Assembly: GCA_041485125.1 (NCBI GenBank)
Contig: JBGPIT010000020.1
Coordinates: forward strand, 1-26,490
Source: JBGPIT01 sp041485125
Lineage (GTDB): Bacteria; Desulfobacterota; Binatia; UTPRO1
DNA length: 26,490 bases
Reading direction: 5' to 3'
Each line of letters begins with the position of its first letter. Positions within the stretch are counted from its first letter, which is position 1. A program made the translations under genes and the position numbers. Below the pieces are notes generated by a model. It was not told where the DNA came from. It did not search any database and saw only the letters and a program-made list of their open reading frames with translations. This document shows positions 6,782 through 15,041 of the stretch, in pieces.

Positions 6782-7435
6782 CTACGAGTCGGCGCGGACG
6801 ATGCCCTTGCGGATCGCGTAGCGGACGAGCCCGGGCGTGTCGTGGATGTCGAGCTTCGCCATCAGGCGGGTGCGGTGCGTGTCGACGGTCTTCTGCGTGA
6901 TGCCAAGGGCGGTACCGATCTGTCGATTCGTGTGACCCTCGGCGACCAGCTGAAGAATTTGCCGCTCGCGGTCGGAGAGCGAGATCGCCTCCTCCTCGGG
7001 GTTCGCCGACGCGAGGTAGCGGTCGACGATCACGTGCGAGATGTCCGAGCTCAGGTAGAAGTCGCCGCGCTCGACGGTGCGGATCGCCTGCAAGAGCTCT
7101 GACGCCGCCGCCTTCTTCAGAAGGTAGCCGCGCACGCCCGCTTGCAGCGCGCGCAGTACGTACTCCTCGTCGGCGTACATCGTCAGCACGATGACCTTGG
7201 TCTGCGGCAGAAAGCGGCGCAGCTGGCGCGTCGCCTCGATGCCGTTCAAGAGCGGCATCGCGACGTCCATGACGACGACGTCGGGAAAGGTCCGGCGTGC
7301 CTTCTCGACCGCCTCGCGGCCGTTCTCGGCGGTGCCGACGACGGTCACCTCCGGCTGCTCTTGGAGCAGCGACAGGATCCCTTCACGGACGATGGTGTGG
7401 TCGTCCGCCAGAAGCACTTTGGTTCGGTCGCTCAT
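6782..7435 (-). CDS. NarL/FixJ-family response regulator
   Basis: 217 residues. The receiver domain (1-~120) has the acidic pair D11/D12, phospho-acceptor D57 (VVVMDVAMP), T85 (VIVLTMY) and K107 (YLLKKAA), all intact. The LuxR-type helix-turn-helix (~152-215) reads SLSDRERQILQLVAEGHTNR and ITQKTVDTHRTRLMAKL. It is therefore expected to bind DNA after phosphorylation by a histidine kinase. No kinase is adjacent, so it is an orphan in this window. It is divergent from the AAA+ regulator gene at 7702, with 266 bases between their starts. The target genes are not evident. Confidence 0.92.
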   Translation of the reverse strand: MSDRTKVLLADDHTIVREGILSLLQEQPEVTVVGTAENGREAVEKARRTFPDVVVMDVAMPLLNGIEATRQLRRFLPQTKVIVLTMYADEEYVLRALQAGVRGYLLKKAAASELLQAIRTVERGDFYLSSDISHVIVDRYLASANPEEEAISLSDRERQILQLVAEGHTNRQIGTALGITQKTVDTHRTRLMAKLDIHDTPGLVRYAIRKGIVRADS

Positions 7436-7701
7436 GGGTGCGTTGGGTTCACGGGCGGCGGGATTCCTAGTCGCCGCATTCTGACAGGGCGCTTCTCACA
7501 GCACAGTAGCGATTCTTCGCGGCTCGCCGAAGCGCATGGCGGGCCGCGAAAGGTACCATCCGGCGCGCTCGGCTGCCAACGGTCGTACCCGGTTTTTTCC
7601 AGAGACTGTCAGGTGTTGACCCGACAATAAGCCATGGAGGTTGCGACGGCGTCCCTCTAATAACAACTCGGCCGTTCTTTTTTCTCATTAAGGAGGGAGC
7701 C
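7436..7701. other. intergenic region between two divergent regulators
   Basis: This 266-base region must contain the start signals of both regulators. It includes AT-rich patches unusual for the window (TAATAACAA near 7658-7666, TTTTTTCTCATTAA near 7677-7690) and a very strong ribosome site AAGGAGGGA ahead of the 7702 ATG. I found no convincing sigma54 -24/-12 element and no clear -35/-10 pair. Confidence 0.4.
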
Positions 7702-8634
7702 ATGTACAGCTACAGAATGCCGGATCGGCCCGATCCGGTGGGGGTGGAGCCGGAGATGATGATCGGGAGTAGCGCCTCGATGCGCGACGTCGAACGCGCG
7801 CTCGCGCGGCTCGCGACGGCGGACGTCAACCTGCTCTTGCGGGGTGAGACCGGGACCGGGAAGCGCATCCTCGCCGAGGGGATCCATCGCCAGAGCCAGC
7901 GCACGAACGGTCGCCTCCCCGTGCTGTCCCTTGCCGGCGTGCCGGAGGCGAGGGCCGAGGTCGAGCTCTTCGGCGACGAGGGCTCCGGCGGCCTGGTCGC
8001 GCATTCGCGCGGCAGCGCGCTCTACCTGGAGCACATCGAGAGCCTGTCGCCGCGCCTGCAGCGCCGTCTCGTCCAAGCGCTCGATACGCCCGGGATCGGC
8101 GGTGATCTGCGCGTGATCGCGGGCACCACCGTCGAGCTCGAGGAGCTCGTCCGGCTCGGGCGGTTCCGCGCGGATCTGTACTTCCACTTGCCGATCCGCG
8201 TGACGGTCCCGCCGCTGCGTGAACGTCGCGAGGACATCGGCACGATCGCGACCCAGTTCATCAAGCAGTGGTGTGAGCGGACCGGATCTCCCCGCGTGGT
8301 GCTCGGCCGGAGCGCGCTCGCGGAGCTCACCAACTACACGTGGCCGGGAAACGCCCGCGAGCTGCAGCAGGCGCTCGAAGCGGCCTTGCGCGGCTCGCGC
8401 GGCGGCGACATCAGCGCGGAGCGCATCCGCGCGGTGCTCGGCCGGCGTCCCCGTCGCTACGCCGCGGCCGACGTGTTCCCGCTGCGTCAGCTCGAGCGCG
8501 ACTACATCGCAACGGTGCTCTGCCGCTGCAACTGGAACCAGAGTCTCGCCGCTCGACGTCTTGGGATCGGGCGCAACACGCTGCTCCGCAAGATCAAGAT
8601 GTTCGGACTCGATAAGGCGGAAGCCGCGGCCTGA
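7702..8634 (+). CDS. divergent NtrC-family AAA+ regulator lacking the GAFTGA loop
   Basis: 310 residues with no N-terminal sensor domain. Walker A is intact (GETGTGK, 48-54), the PPLRERREDI segment (170-179) and sensor II (YTWPGNARELQQ, R219) are recognisable, and a Fis-type helix-turn-helix closes the protein (~264-306; NWNQSLAARRLGIGRNTLLR). However, between ELFG (88-91) and the Walker B strand the sequence is DEGSGGLVAHSRGSA: the GAFTGA loop that contacts sigma54 is missing. Walker B reads ALYLEH, so the catalytic Asp-Glu is Glu110-His111. The second arginine finger (FREDLYYRL in typical members) is His162. DNA binding is likely; ATP-driven sigma54 activation is not. It may act as a repressor or sigma54-independent regulator. 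The start is certain (AAGGAGGGA). It is divergent from the NarL-type regulator. Confidence 0.85.
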   Translation: MYSYRMPDRPDPVGVEPEMMIGSSASMRDVERALARLATADVNLLLRGETGTGKRILAEGIHRQSQRTNGRLPVLSLAGVPEARAEVELFGDEGSGGLVAHSRGSALYLEHIESLSPRLQRRLVQALDTPGIGGDLRVIAGTTVELEELVRLGRFRADLYFHLPIRVTVPPLRERREDIGTIATQFIKQWCERTGSPRVVLGRSALAELTNYTWPGNARELQQALEAALRGSRGGDISAERIRAVLGRRPRRYAAADVFPLRQLERDYIATVLCRCNWNQSLAARRLGIGRNTLLRKIKMFGLDKAEAAA

Positions 8635-8654
8635 TCCGAGTCTCCCCGCTGGAT

Positions 8655-8694
8655 GCGATCGCCCGTGGGGCCCTCGGGCTCACCGGGCGATCGC
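8655..8694. repeat. 11-bp perfect inverted repeat between convergent genes
   Basis: GCGATCGCCCG (8655-8665) is the exact reverse complement of CGGGCGATCGC (8684-8694), with an 18-base GC-rich spacer. It lies between the stop of the AAA+ regulator and the end of the nitrilase-like gene, whose last codons contain the right arm. A T-tract is absent on both sides, so it may be a transcript-end stem-loop rather than a classic intrinsic terminator. Confidence 0.55.
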
Positions 8695-9786
8695 TTCGTC
8701 CTCGCCGGCGACCACCTCGCGCCCTTTCCGTTCCGCGATCGACACCCGCGTCATCACGATCTCTTCACTCGCCGGCGCCAACGCGTCGGTGGTGGCGGCG
8801 GCGATGATCGTGACCGTGCCGTCGTCGGCGCGCGCGAAGATGTACGAGCGCCCATCGAACCTGTTGCCGAGGATCTCGCCGATGAGCTGCGGGTTCACCG
8901 CGTAGCGCACGCCCGGCATCGCGGCGAGCTGGCTGAAGAGCCCCTCGTCGAGCCACTGCTCACGGCGGAGCTGACTCTCGCCCGGATCGCAGAAGGGCCA
9001 CCGCTCGTTCCACGGCCACGGGTTCGCGGAGGGCTGGGCGACGATCTCGACGCCGGCGGCGGCGAGGCGCCCGCCGAGCGCGCGGAACGCGGGCTCCTGA
9101 TGCGTGTGCGGCACGCGGAATCCGTCGTAGCAGACCATCACGCCGACGCGGCCGCAGTCGGCGTCGATGGGCACGAGCTCGCCGGCGTGGCCGGGTCGGA
9201 GCGGCAGCGCGTCCTCGAGCGTCGGCACCAGGTGAACCTTCTTGGTGACGTTCACGCAGCGTCCGTCCGGCGCGAACGTGTAGCTCGCGTTGAAGAGCCG
9301 GTTGTCGCGCGGCGCGAGCGTGTCGGCGTCGAGGCCTCGCGCGTTCTCCGGAAGAATCGCGCTACCGGCGACGACGGTCGCGCCGAGACGTCGAGCGACG
9401 TCGCGGAACACCCGGCGGTAGATCGCGTGCATCTTGGGGCTTTCACCGAGCAGCACCGCCGCCGCCGGCGAGCGCGTGCGGTGCGCGAGCATCGTGCGCG
9501 CCAGGTGGAGCGGCCGGCGCAGCGCCGCGCGTCGCAGCAGCGTGTCGACCGTGTCACCGGCCGCGAGCAGGTCGGCGTAGCCCGCGAGCGACAGGAACGT
9601 CCCGATGTGCTCGGGAAAGACGACGAGCGCCGGCACCTCGCGCTCCGCGCCGCCATGCTCGGCAGCACGGTGCGCGGCGATGCGCGCCGTGAGCACCTCG
9701 ATCTTGGACGCGAACGCCGCCTCCGAGAGGTAGTCATCGGTGCGCATGTACGGCTGCACCGCGATCAAGTCGACGAGTGGCGACAA
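8680..9786 (-). CDS. nitrilase-superfamily carbon-nitrogen hydrolase
   Basis: About 368 residues, longer than most members (~260-330). The catalytic triad is recognisable: Glu in VVFPEHIG (~59), Lys in VTKKVHLVP, and Cys in VGVMVCYDGFR, followed by VEIVAQPSANPWPWNERW. The first strand (VDLIAVQPYM) requires a start upstream of the only nearby ATG. The TTG at 9786 is preferred because GGAG lies 8 bases upstream; a TTG at 9834 has no ribosome site. The family hydrolyses amides or nitriles or transfers acyl groups; the substrate class is not clear. There is a long insertion between Glu and Lys (~residues 75-140, helical and Arg/Ala-rich). It is convergent with the AAA+ gene and divergent from the Rieske gene. 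Confidence 0.8.
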   Translation of the reverse strand: MSPLVDLIAVQPYMRTDDYLSEAAFASKIEVLTARIAAHRAAEHGGAEREVPALVVFPEHIGTFLSLAGYADLLAAGDTVDTLLRRAALRRPLHLARTMLAHRTRSPAAAVLLGESPKMHAIYRRVFRDVARRLGATVVAGSAILPENARGLDADTLAPRDNRLFNASYTFAPDGRCVNVTKKVHLVPTLEDALPLRPGHAGELVPIDADCGRVGVMVCYDGFRVPHTHQEPAFRALGGRLAAAGVEIVAQPSANPWPWNERWPFCDPGESQLRREQWLDEGLFSQLAAMPGVRYAVNPQLIGEILGNRFDGRSYIFARADDGTVTIIAAATTDALAPASEEIVMTRVSIAERKGREVVAGEDEAIAR

Positions 9787-9881
9787 TTGCGAAGCTCCGG
9801 AGGCGCGGTTACTGTACGCTCCCGCGCCGGTCAAAAACAGCCCAGAGTCATCGCTGATCGGGCGCGAGCGAGGAGTCGTTC

Positions 9882-10187
9882 ATGGCGGAGTTCGTGAAGG
9901 TCGCGCGGACGCAGGACGTCCCCGCGGGAAGCGGCATCACCGTCGAGGTCGGCACCAAGCCGATCGCGCTCTTCAACTGTGACGGTGCCTTCTATGCGAT
10001 CGACGATACCTGCCCGCACCAAGGCGGGCCGCTCGGCGAAGGCGAGATCGAGGGTACGACCGTGACGTGCCCGTGGCACGAATGGCGCTACGACGTCCGG
10101 ACGGGCGTCAATCTCGAGGACGCGGCCTGCAAGGTCGCGGCGTATCCCGTCAAGGTCGAAGGCGACGACATCCTCGTCGCCGTGTGA
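9882..10187 (+). CDS. Rieske-type [2Fe-2S] ferredoxin
   Basis: 101 residues, a single Rieske domain. The cluster ligands are C44/H46 in CPHQGG and C63/H66 in CPWHEW. There is no signal peptide or membrane helix, so it is a soluble cytoplasmic electron carrier of the type serving ring-hydroxylating oxygenases, or similar to the small subunit NirD. GAGGAG lies ~6 bases before the ATG. No oxygenase or reductase partner is adjacent; the neighbours are a nitrilase-like gene (divergent) and a crotonase gene (convergent, 49 bases away), so its partner is unknown. Confidence 0.92.
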   Translation: MAEFVKVARTQDVPAGSGITVEVGTKPIALFNCDGAFYAIDDTCPHQGGPLGEGEIEGTTVTCPWHEWRYDVRTGVNLEDAACKVAAYPVKVEGDDILVAV

Positions 10188-10236
10188 CGCCGCCAACCGC
10201 GTGGTGAGTCCCGCCGCCGCACCGCGCTCCGCCGCG

Positions 10237-11010
10237 CTACTTCTTCACGTGCTTTCGGAAGTCCGGCGGCCGCTTCTCGAGGAACGCGTTGGCGCCTTCC
10301 TGCGCCTCGGCGGTGTCGTAGTACAGATGCAAGGCCGCGAAGCCGAGACTGCCGATCCCGGCGATGTGATCGGTGTCGGCATTGAACGAGAGCTTCGCGA
10401 GCGTGAGCGCCGTCGGGCTCTTCTCGAGCAGCTCGGAGCACCAGCGCTCGACCTCGGCGCGTAGCTCCGCCGCCGGTACGACCTTGTTGACGAGGCCCAT
10501 CGCGAGCGCGTCGGCGGCCGAGTACTGCCGGCAGAGGTACCAGATCTCGCGCGCCTTCTTCTCGCCGACGAGGCGCGCCAGGTAGGCGGTGCCGAAGCCG
10601 GGATCGACGCTGCCCACGCGCGGTCCGGTCTGGCCGAAGATCGCGCCGTCGGCGGCGACGCTCAAGTCGCAGATCACGTGCAGCACGTGACCCCCGCCGA
10701 TCGCGTAGCCATTCACCATCGCGATCACCGGCTTCGGGATGTTGCGGATGGCGGCGTGGAGCGGGGCGACGTCCATCTCGTCGTAGCCGCTGCTGCCGCG
10801 CTCTTTCTGGTCGCCGCCGCTGCAGAAGGCCTTGTCGCCCGCGCCGGTGAGCACGACCACGCCGACGTCGCGGTCGTGCCACGCGTCGTGAAAGCAAGCG
10901 GTGAGCTCGCGCACGGTCTGCGTGCGGAAGGCGTTCCGTCGCTCGGGCCGGTTGATCGTGATCCATGCGACGCCGCCCGTGACCTCGTACAGTACGTCTT
11001 GCAGGGCCAT
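10237..11010 (-). CDS. crotonase-family enzyme, BadI/MenB-like
   Basis: 257 residues (258 if the adjacent ATG at 11013 is used; AAAGGA is better spaced for 11010). The enoyl-CoA hydratase/isomerase fold is clear from ITINRPERRNAF, FCSGGDQKERG (oxyanion hole) and NGYAIGGGHVLHVICDL. GQTGPRVGSVDPGFGTAYLA, GEKKAREIWYLC and the ending LYYDTAEAQEG resemble BadI (2-ketocyclohexanecarboxyl-CoA hydrolase of anaerobic aromatic degradation). Other parts (CRQYSAADALAMGLVNKVVP, NAFLEKRPPDFRK) resemble MenB, the dihydroxynaphthoyl-CoA synthase of menaquinone synthesis. From recall, SVDPG favours BadI, whereas MenB usually has S-[FW]-D-[GA]-G. No other men or bad genes are present to decide. Confidence 0.85.
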   Translation of the reverse strand: MALQDVLYEVTGGVAWITINRPERRNAFRTQTVRELTACFHDAWHDRDVGVVVLTGAGDKAFCSGGDQKERGSSGYDEMDVAPLHAAIRNIPKPVIAMVNGYAIGGGHVLHVICDLSVAADGAIFGQTGPRVGSVDPGFGTAYLARLVGEKKAREIWYLCRQYSAADALAMGLVNKVVPAAELRAEVERWCSELLEKSPTALTLAKLSFNADTDHIAGIGSLGFAALHLYYDTAEAQEGANAFLEKRPPDFRKHVKK

Positions 11011-11118
11011 CATCGTCCTTTCGTCCCGCTCGGCTTCTAGCCGAAGCTGCTCGCAGCGGGAAGGTCGCCGGTCGCGCCACGGCGCCGGTCGCCTTGACAT
11101 TTGCCGAAGGGGCAACGA

Positions 11119-13905
11119 ATGCTCGGGTCGACCATGGACGGCGTGTACCGAACGATCGTCCGGATGCCGCGGCTGGTGGTGGCGATTGCGGCGGCGATCA
11201 CGATCGTGCTCGCGATCGGCGCGCTCCGCCTGCGCGTCGACAGCTCGGTCGAGACGCTGCTGCCGAAGGGTGATCCCGGCAAGCGGTTCTACGACGAGAT
11301 CGTCAGCCGCTTCGGCAACGACGAGATCGACATCATCGGCGTCGTCGCCGACGATGTGCTCGCGCCCGAGACGCTGGAGAAGATCCGCGTCCTCACCAAA
11401 CGCGCCGCCGAGATTCCCGGCATCGCGGGCGTCATCAGCCTCACCAACGTGCGCGACCCGGTCGCGGACGTGCTGAACCCGCCGCTCTTGATCCCGGAGA
11501 TCCCGAAGACACAAGCCGAGCGCGAGGCGTTGCGCGCGCGCATCAAGGACAATCCGCTCTTCTCCGGCAATCTCATCGCGCCGGACAGTCGCGGCGCGGC
11601 GGTGAACGTCTTTCTCGAGGAGACCGAGGAAGCGTCGGCGCGCAGGATCGACGGCGCGCTCGAGCAGCTCATCGCCGAGGTCTCGGCGGGCGGCCCGGAG
11701 CGGATGCTCCTGACCGGCATCTCGCACATCAAGGTGAACGCGCTCGCGCTCATGCGCCGCGACCTCGCGACGCTGACGCCGGCGAGCCTCGCGCTGGTGG
11801 TGGCGGTGCTGTTCTTCTCGTTCCGCACCCGTCGCGGCGTCGTCCTCCCGCTCCTCTGCGTCGTCGTCGGCGTGGTCTGGACGATGGGCATCATGGGATG
11901 GGTCGGTGAGCCGATCTCGCTCGGGACTTTGCTGCTGCCCTCGCTCTTGATCGTGATCGGCAGCTCGTACGCCACCCACGTGGTCGCGCGCTACTACCTC
12001 GAGCTCGAGACGCCGACGGTGCCGGGGCAGCCGGTCTACGGCGCCATTCAGCAGGCGGGACTGCCGGTTTTCGTCTCCGGCATCACCACCGTGACCGGCT
12101 TCTCCGCCTTGATGCTGAATCCGATCCAGGCGGTGCGCTCGCTCGGTCTCTATGCGGTCATCGGCATCACGCTGCTCTTCCTCCTCGCGATGACGCTCGT
12201 CCCCGCGATGATCCAGCTGCTCCCGGAGCGGCGCTATCGACGCGAGAGCGGCGTCGGCAGCGGCGAGAGCGGCCAGCTCGGCGCGGTCCTGGCGAAGCTC
12301 GCCCAGTTCGACATCGCCTGGCGGTGGCCGATCTTCGCGGTCGCCGCGGTCGCGGTCGTCGTGTCGCTGATCGCGTTGCCGCGCATCCAGGCCGACACCA
12401 ACTTTCTCTCCTATTTCCCGCCCGAGTCACCGGTGCGGAAGGAGCACGAGATCATCAACGACCGCGTCGCCGGCGCGTTGCCTTTCTACGTCGTCGTCGG
12501 CGACCGGAAGCCGGGCTCGATGATCACCATGGACGCGCTCCGCCGGTTGCGCGATCTGCAGCGGTTCATCGATCAGATTCCGGGGGTCACTCGCAGCGTC
12601 TCGGTCGCCGACTATCTCGATCTCTTCGACAAGGGCTTGCGCGCGAGCGGCGACGTCGTGATCGACGACCAGGGCCGTCCCATCGCACCCGACCAGCTCA
12701 AGAGCTTCTGGGACGATCCCTCGCGGCTCGACGAGGTGCTGCTCTTCGTGAAGCAGAACCCCGCCGCGTTCCGCTCGGTGATCACGCCCGACTTCGGCGA
12801 GGTCAACGTCGTCGTGCGGACGCGCTTCGAACGCTCGACCGAGATCGCCGGCGCCGTCGATCAAATCCGCCACTGGGCGGTGGAGCACATGCCGCCCGAC
12901 GTGCCGGTCGTCTCGACCGGCAACATCATCTTGCTCAACGGCACCACGGACGACGTGGTCTGGGGGCAGGTGAAGAGCGTGACCGTCGCCTTGGTGGTCA
13001 TCTTCCTCGTCATGTCGATCCTGTTCCTCTCCGCCAAGGTCGGCTTCATCGCGATGCTGCCGAACGTGGTGCCGGTGGTGCTCTTCTTCGGCGTGCTGGG
13101 CTGGAGCAACATCATGCTGAACATCGGCACCAGCATCATCGCCGCGATCGCGCTCGGCATCGCCGTCGACAATACGATCCACTACATGGTTCGCTTCAAC
13201 CGCGAGCTGCAGGTCACCTACGACGAGAAGCAGTCGCTCGCGACGGCGCTCCGCACCGTCGGCCGGCCGATCGTCTACACCTCCGTGGCCTTGACGCTCG
13301 GCTTCTTGGTGATGCGACTCTCCGACTTCGTGCCCGTCCGCGACTTCGGCGTGCTGACGGCGGCGACGATGATGGGCGCGCTCGCGACCAACGTCATCCT
13401 GTTGCCGGCGCTTCTCGCCGAGACCCGCATCGTCACGCTGTGGGATCTCATTTTCGTCAAGCTCGGCAAGGACCCGCACAAGACCATCCCGCTCTTCCAC
13501 GGCCTGCGCCGCGCCCAGGCGCGCATCGCGGTTCTGCTCGGGACGTTGCGGAGTCTCTCCGCGGGCAAGGTCGCCGTCCGTCAAGGCGACGTCGGCAACG
13601 AGATGTACGTCATCATCAACGGCCGTGCCGACGTCGTGGTCACGGGACCCGACGGCCGCCGCCACGTCGTTCGCCATCTCGAGCGTGGCGATGTCTTCGG
13701 CGAGATGGGCTTGGTGCGTCAGCAGCAACGCACGGCGGACATCGTCGCGACCGAAGACTTGGAGTTGCTCGCGGTCGACCAGCGCTTCATGCAGCGCCTG
13801 CAGCGCCGTTACCCGCGCATCGCCGCCGCCGTGTTCCTGAACCTCACGCGGATCTTGAGCGACCGCCTCGAGAACACGACCGAGCAGTTCGCCGCGGCCG
13901 GCTGA
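11119..13905 (+). CDS. MMPL/RND-superfamily exporter with C-terminal cNMP-binding domain
   Basis: 928 residues. The start at 11119 is chosen for AAGGGG six bases upstream and because the first membrane helix (RLVVAIAAAITIVLAIGALR) follows. Two homologous halves each have one helix, a large periplasmic loop (with RVDSSVETLLPKGDPGKRFY and QADTNFLSYFPPESPVRKEH) and a cluster of helices; IALGIAVDNTIHYMVRFNRE in the second half is typical of the MMPL/COG1033 predicted exporters. After the last helix a cyclic-nucleotide-binding domain follows (~805-920), with VRQGDVGNEMYVIINGRADV and GDVFGEMGLVRQQQRTADIV; the phosphate-binding Glu and Arg of the cassette are present. The exported substrate is unknown (lipids or hopanoids are typical of the family). 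The cNMP domain suggests gating by a nucleotide. Confidence 0.88.
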   Translation: MLGSTMDGVYRTIVRMPRLVVAIAAAITIVLAIGALRLRVDSSVETLLPKGDPGKRFYDEIVSRFGNDEIDIIGVVADDVLAPETLEKIRVLTKRAAEIPGIAGVISLTNVRDPVADVLNPPLLIPEIPKTQAEREALRARIKDNPLFSGNLIAPDSRGAAVNVFLEETEEASARRIDGALEQLIAEVSAGGPERMLLTGISHIKVNALALMRRDLATLTPASLALVVAVLFFSFRTRRGVVLPLLCVVVGVVWTMGIMGWVGEPISLGTLLLPSLLIVIGSSYATHVVARYYLELETPTVPGQPVYGAIQQAGLPVFVSGITTVTGFSALMLNPIQAVRSLGLYAVIGITLLFLLAMTLVPAMIQLLPERRYRRESGVGSGESGQLGAVLAKLAQFDIAWRWPIFAVAAVAVVVSLIALPRIQADTNFLSYFPPESPVRKEHEIINDRVAGALPFYVVVGDRKPGSMITMDALRRLRDLQRFIDQIPGVTRSVSVADYLDLFDKGLRASGDVVIDDQGRPIAPDQLKSFWDDPSRLDEVLLFVKQNPAAFRSVITPDFGEVNVVVRTRFERSTEIAGAVDQIRHWAVEHMPPDVPVVSTGNIILLNGTTDDVVWGQVKSVTVALVVIFLVMSILFLSAKVGFIAMLPNVVPVVLFFGVLGWSNIMLNIGTSIIAAIALGIAVDNTIHYMVRFNRELQVTYDEKQSLATALRTVGRPIVYTSVALTLGFLVMRLSDFVPVRDFGVLTAATMMGALATNVILLPALLAETRIVTLWDLIFVKLGKDPHKTIPLFHGLRRAQARIAVLLGTLRSLSAGKVAVRQGDVGNEMYVIINGRADVVVTGPDGRRHVVRHLERGDVFGEMGLVRQQQRTADIVATEDLELLAVDQRFMQRLQRRYPRIAAAVFLNLTRILSDRLENTTEQFAAAG

Positions 13906-13955
13906 GGTCGGCCCGATCGCTTCCCGCTGTGCGGCGCATTTGGTAGTCGTCGGGC

Positions 13956-15017
13956 GTGCCGGAGAGCGCGCTCTACGCCGCCGCGCGCGCACGCGGCGCA
14001 ACCTTCCTCGAGATCGACGGGTTCACCGTCGCCGGCGACTTCGGTGACGCCGAAGCCGAGTATCGCGCCCTGCGCGTCGACGCAGCGCTGGTGGACCTGC
14101 CGTTCCGGCAACGCCTCCGCGCGACCGGTGTCGACCGTGTCCCGTTCCTGCAAGGCATGTTGTCGAACGACGTCGCGGCGCTCGGTGCGGGGGAGGGGTG
14201 TGCGGCACTGCTCCTGACCGAGCAAGGCAAAGTCGTCGCCGACTTCGCCGTGCTCGCGTTGGAGGACGCGCTGCTCCTCGACGGACTCGCGAGCGCGGTC
14301 GCCGCCGCGACCGCCGCGCTCGAGCGGTTCATCGTCGCGGACGACGTCGAGCTGGCGCCGCTCGGCGCGACCGACCACGCGTTCGGCCTCTACGGTCCAG
14401 GCGCCGCCGCGGCGCTGGCGACCCTCGGTGTGCCCGCGCTTCCGGACGGCGATTTCGGTCACGGCCCGTACCGCGTCGGCGACGTCGAGACGCGGATCGT
14501 CCGCGTTCCCGAGCCGGGTGCCGGCGGCTTCCACTGCCTCGTTCCGGCGTCGAGCGCGGCGCAGTGGTGGGTGCACTGCATCGACGCCGGCATCACGGCG
14601 GCGGGTCATCGCGCCTTCGACGTGCTCAGGATCGAATCGGGTGTGCCGTGGTACGGCCACGACGTCGGTCCCGACACGATCGCGCTCGAAGCACCGTACG
14701 AGCGCGCGATCAGCTTCCGTAAGGGGTGCTATCTCGGCCAGGAGGTCATGGAGCGGGTCACCGCGCGCGGGCACGTGAATCGCAAGCTCGTCGGTCTCGA
14801 GGCAACGGATCGCAAAGTTCCCGCGACCGGGGCGCGGCTCTTCGCGGGCGACCGCGACGTCGGCTGGATCACCAGCGTCTGCTGGTCCTGGCGCCTGCAG
14901 CGCTCGATCGCGCTCGGTTACGTCCGGCGCGAGCACGTCGCGCCGGGAACGACGCTCGCACTCGGCGCGGCGGATACGACGGCCACGTTGACGGTTCGGC
15001 CGCTGCCGTTCGCCTGA
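13956..15017 (+). CDS. ygfZ: YgfZ/GcvT-like folate-binding protein
   Basis: 353 residues, GTG start at 13956 with no clear ribosome site, 50 bases after the exporter stop. The YgfZ signature KGCYLGQE (~255-262) is intact and followed by RGHVNRKLVGLE; the N-terminal GcvT-like fold is seen in VDLPFRQRLRATGVDR, FLQGMLSNDV and LLLTEQGKVVADF. The Cys of KGCYLGQE is the conserved one. YgfZ/CAF17 proteins use folate and help assemble or repair certain Fe-S enzymes and tRNA methylthiolation. The symbol rests on the signature; the glycine-cleavage T-protein (GcvT) is unlikely because no other gcv genes are nearby and the signature is YgfZ-specific. Confidence 0.88.
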   Translation: MPESALYAAARARGATFLEIDGFTVAGDFGDAEAEYRALRVDAALVDLPFRQRLRATGVDRVPFLQGMLSNDVAALGAGEGCAALLLTEQGKVVADFAVLALEDALLLDGLASAVAAATAALERFIVADDVELAPLGATDHAFGLYGPGAAAALATLGVPALPDGDFGHGPYRVGDVETRIVRVPEPGAGGFHCLVPASSAAQWWVHCIDAGITAAGHRAFDVLRIESGVPWYGHDVGPDTIALEAPYERAISFRKGCYLGQEVMERVTARGHVNRKLVGLEATDRKVPATGARLFAGDRDVGWITSVCWSWRLQRSIALGYVRREHVAPGTTLALGAADTTATLTVRPLPFA

Positions 15018-15041
15018 GACGCGAAGCGGCGCGACGGCGCG

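Noticed and set aside
7600..7701. sigma54 -24/-12 promoter for the AAA+ regulator
   Set aside because: No GG-N10-GC pair with proper flanks was found near the start.
10237..11979. 580-residue form of the crotonase
   Set aside because: The extension is antisense to the exporter; the crotonase fold begins at 11010/11013.
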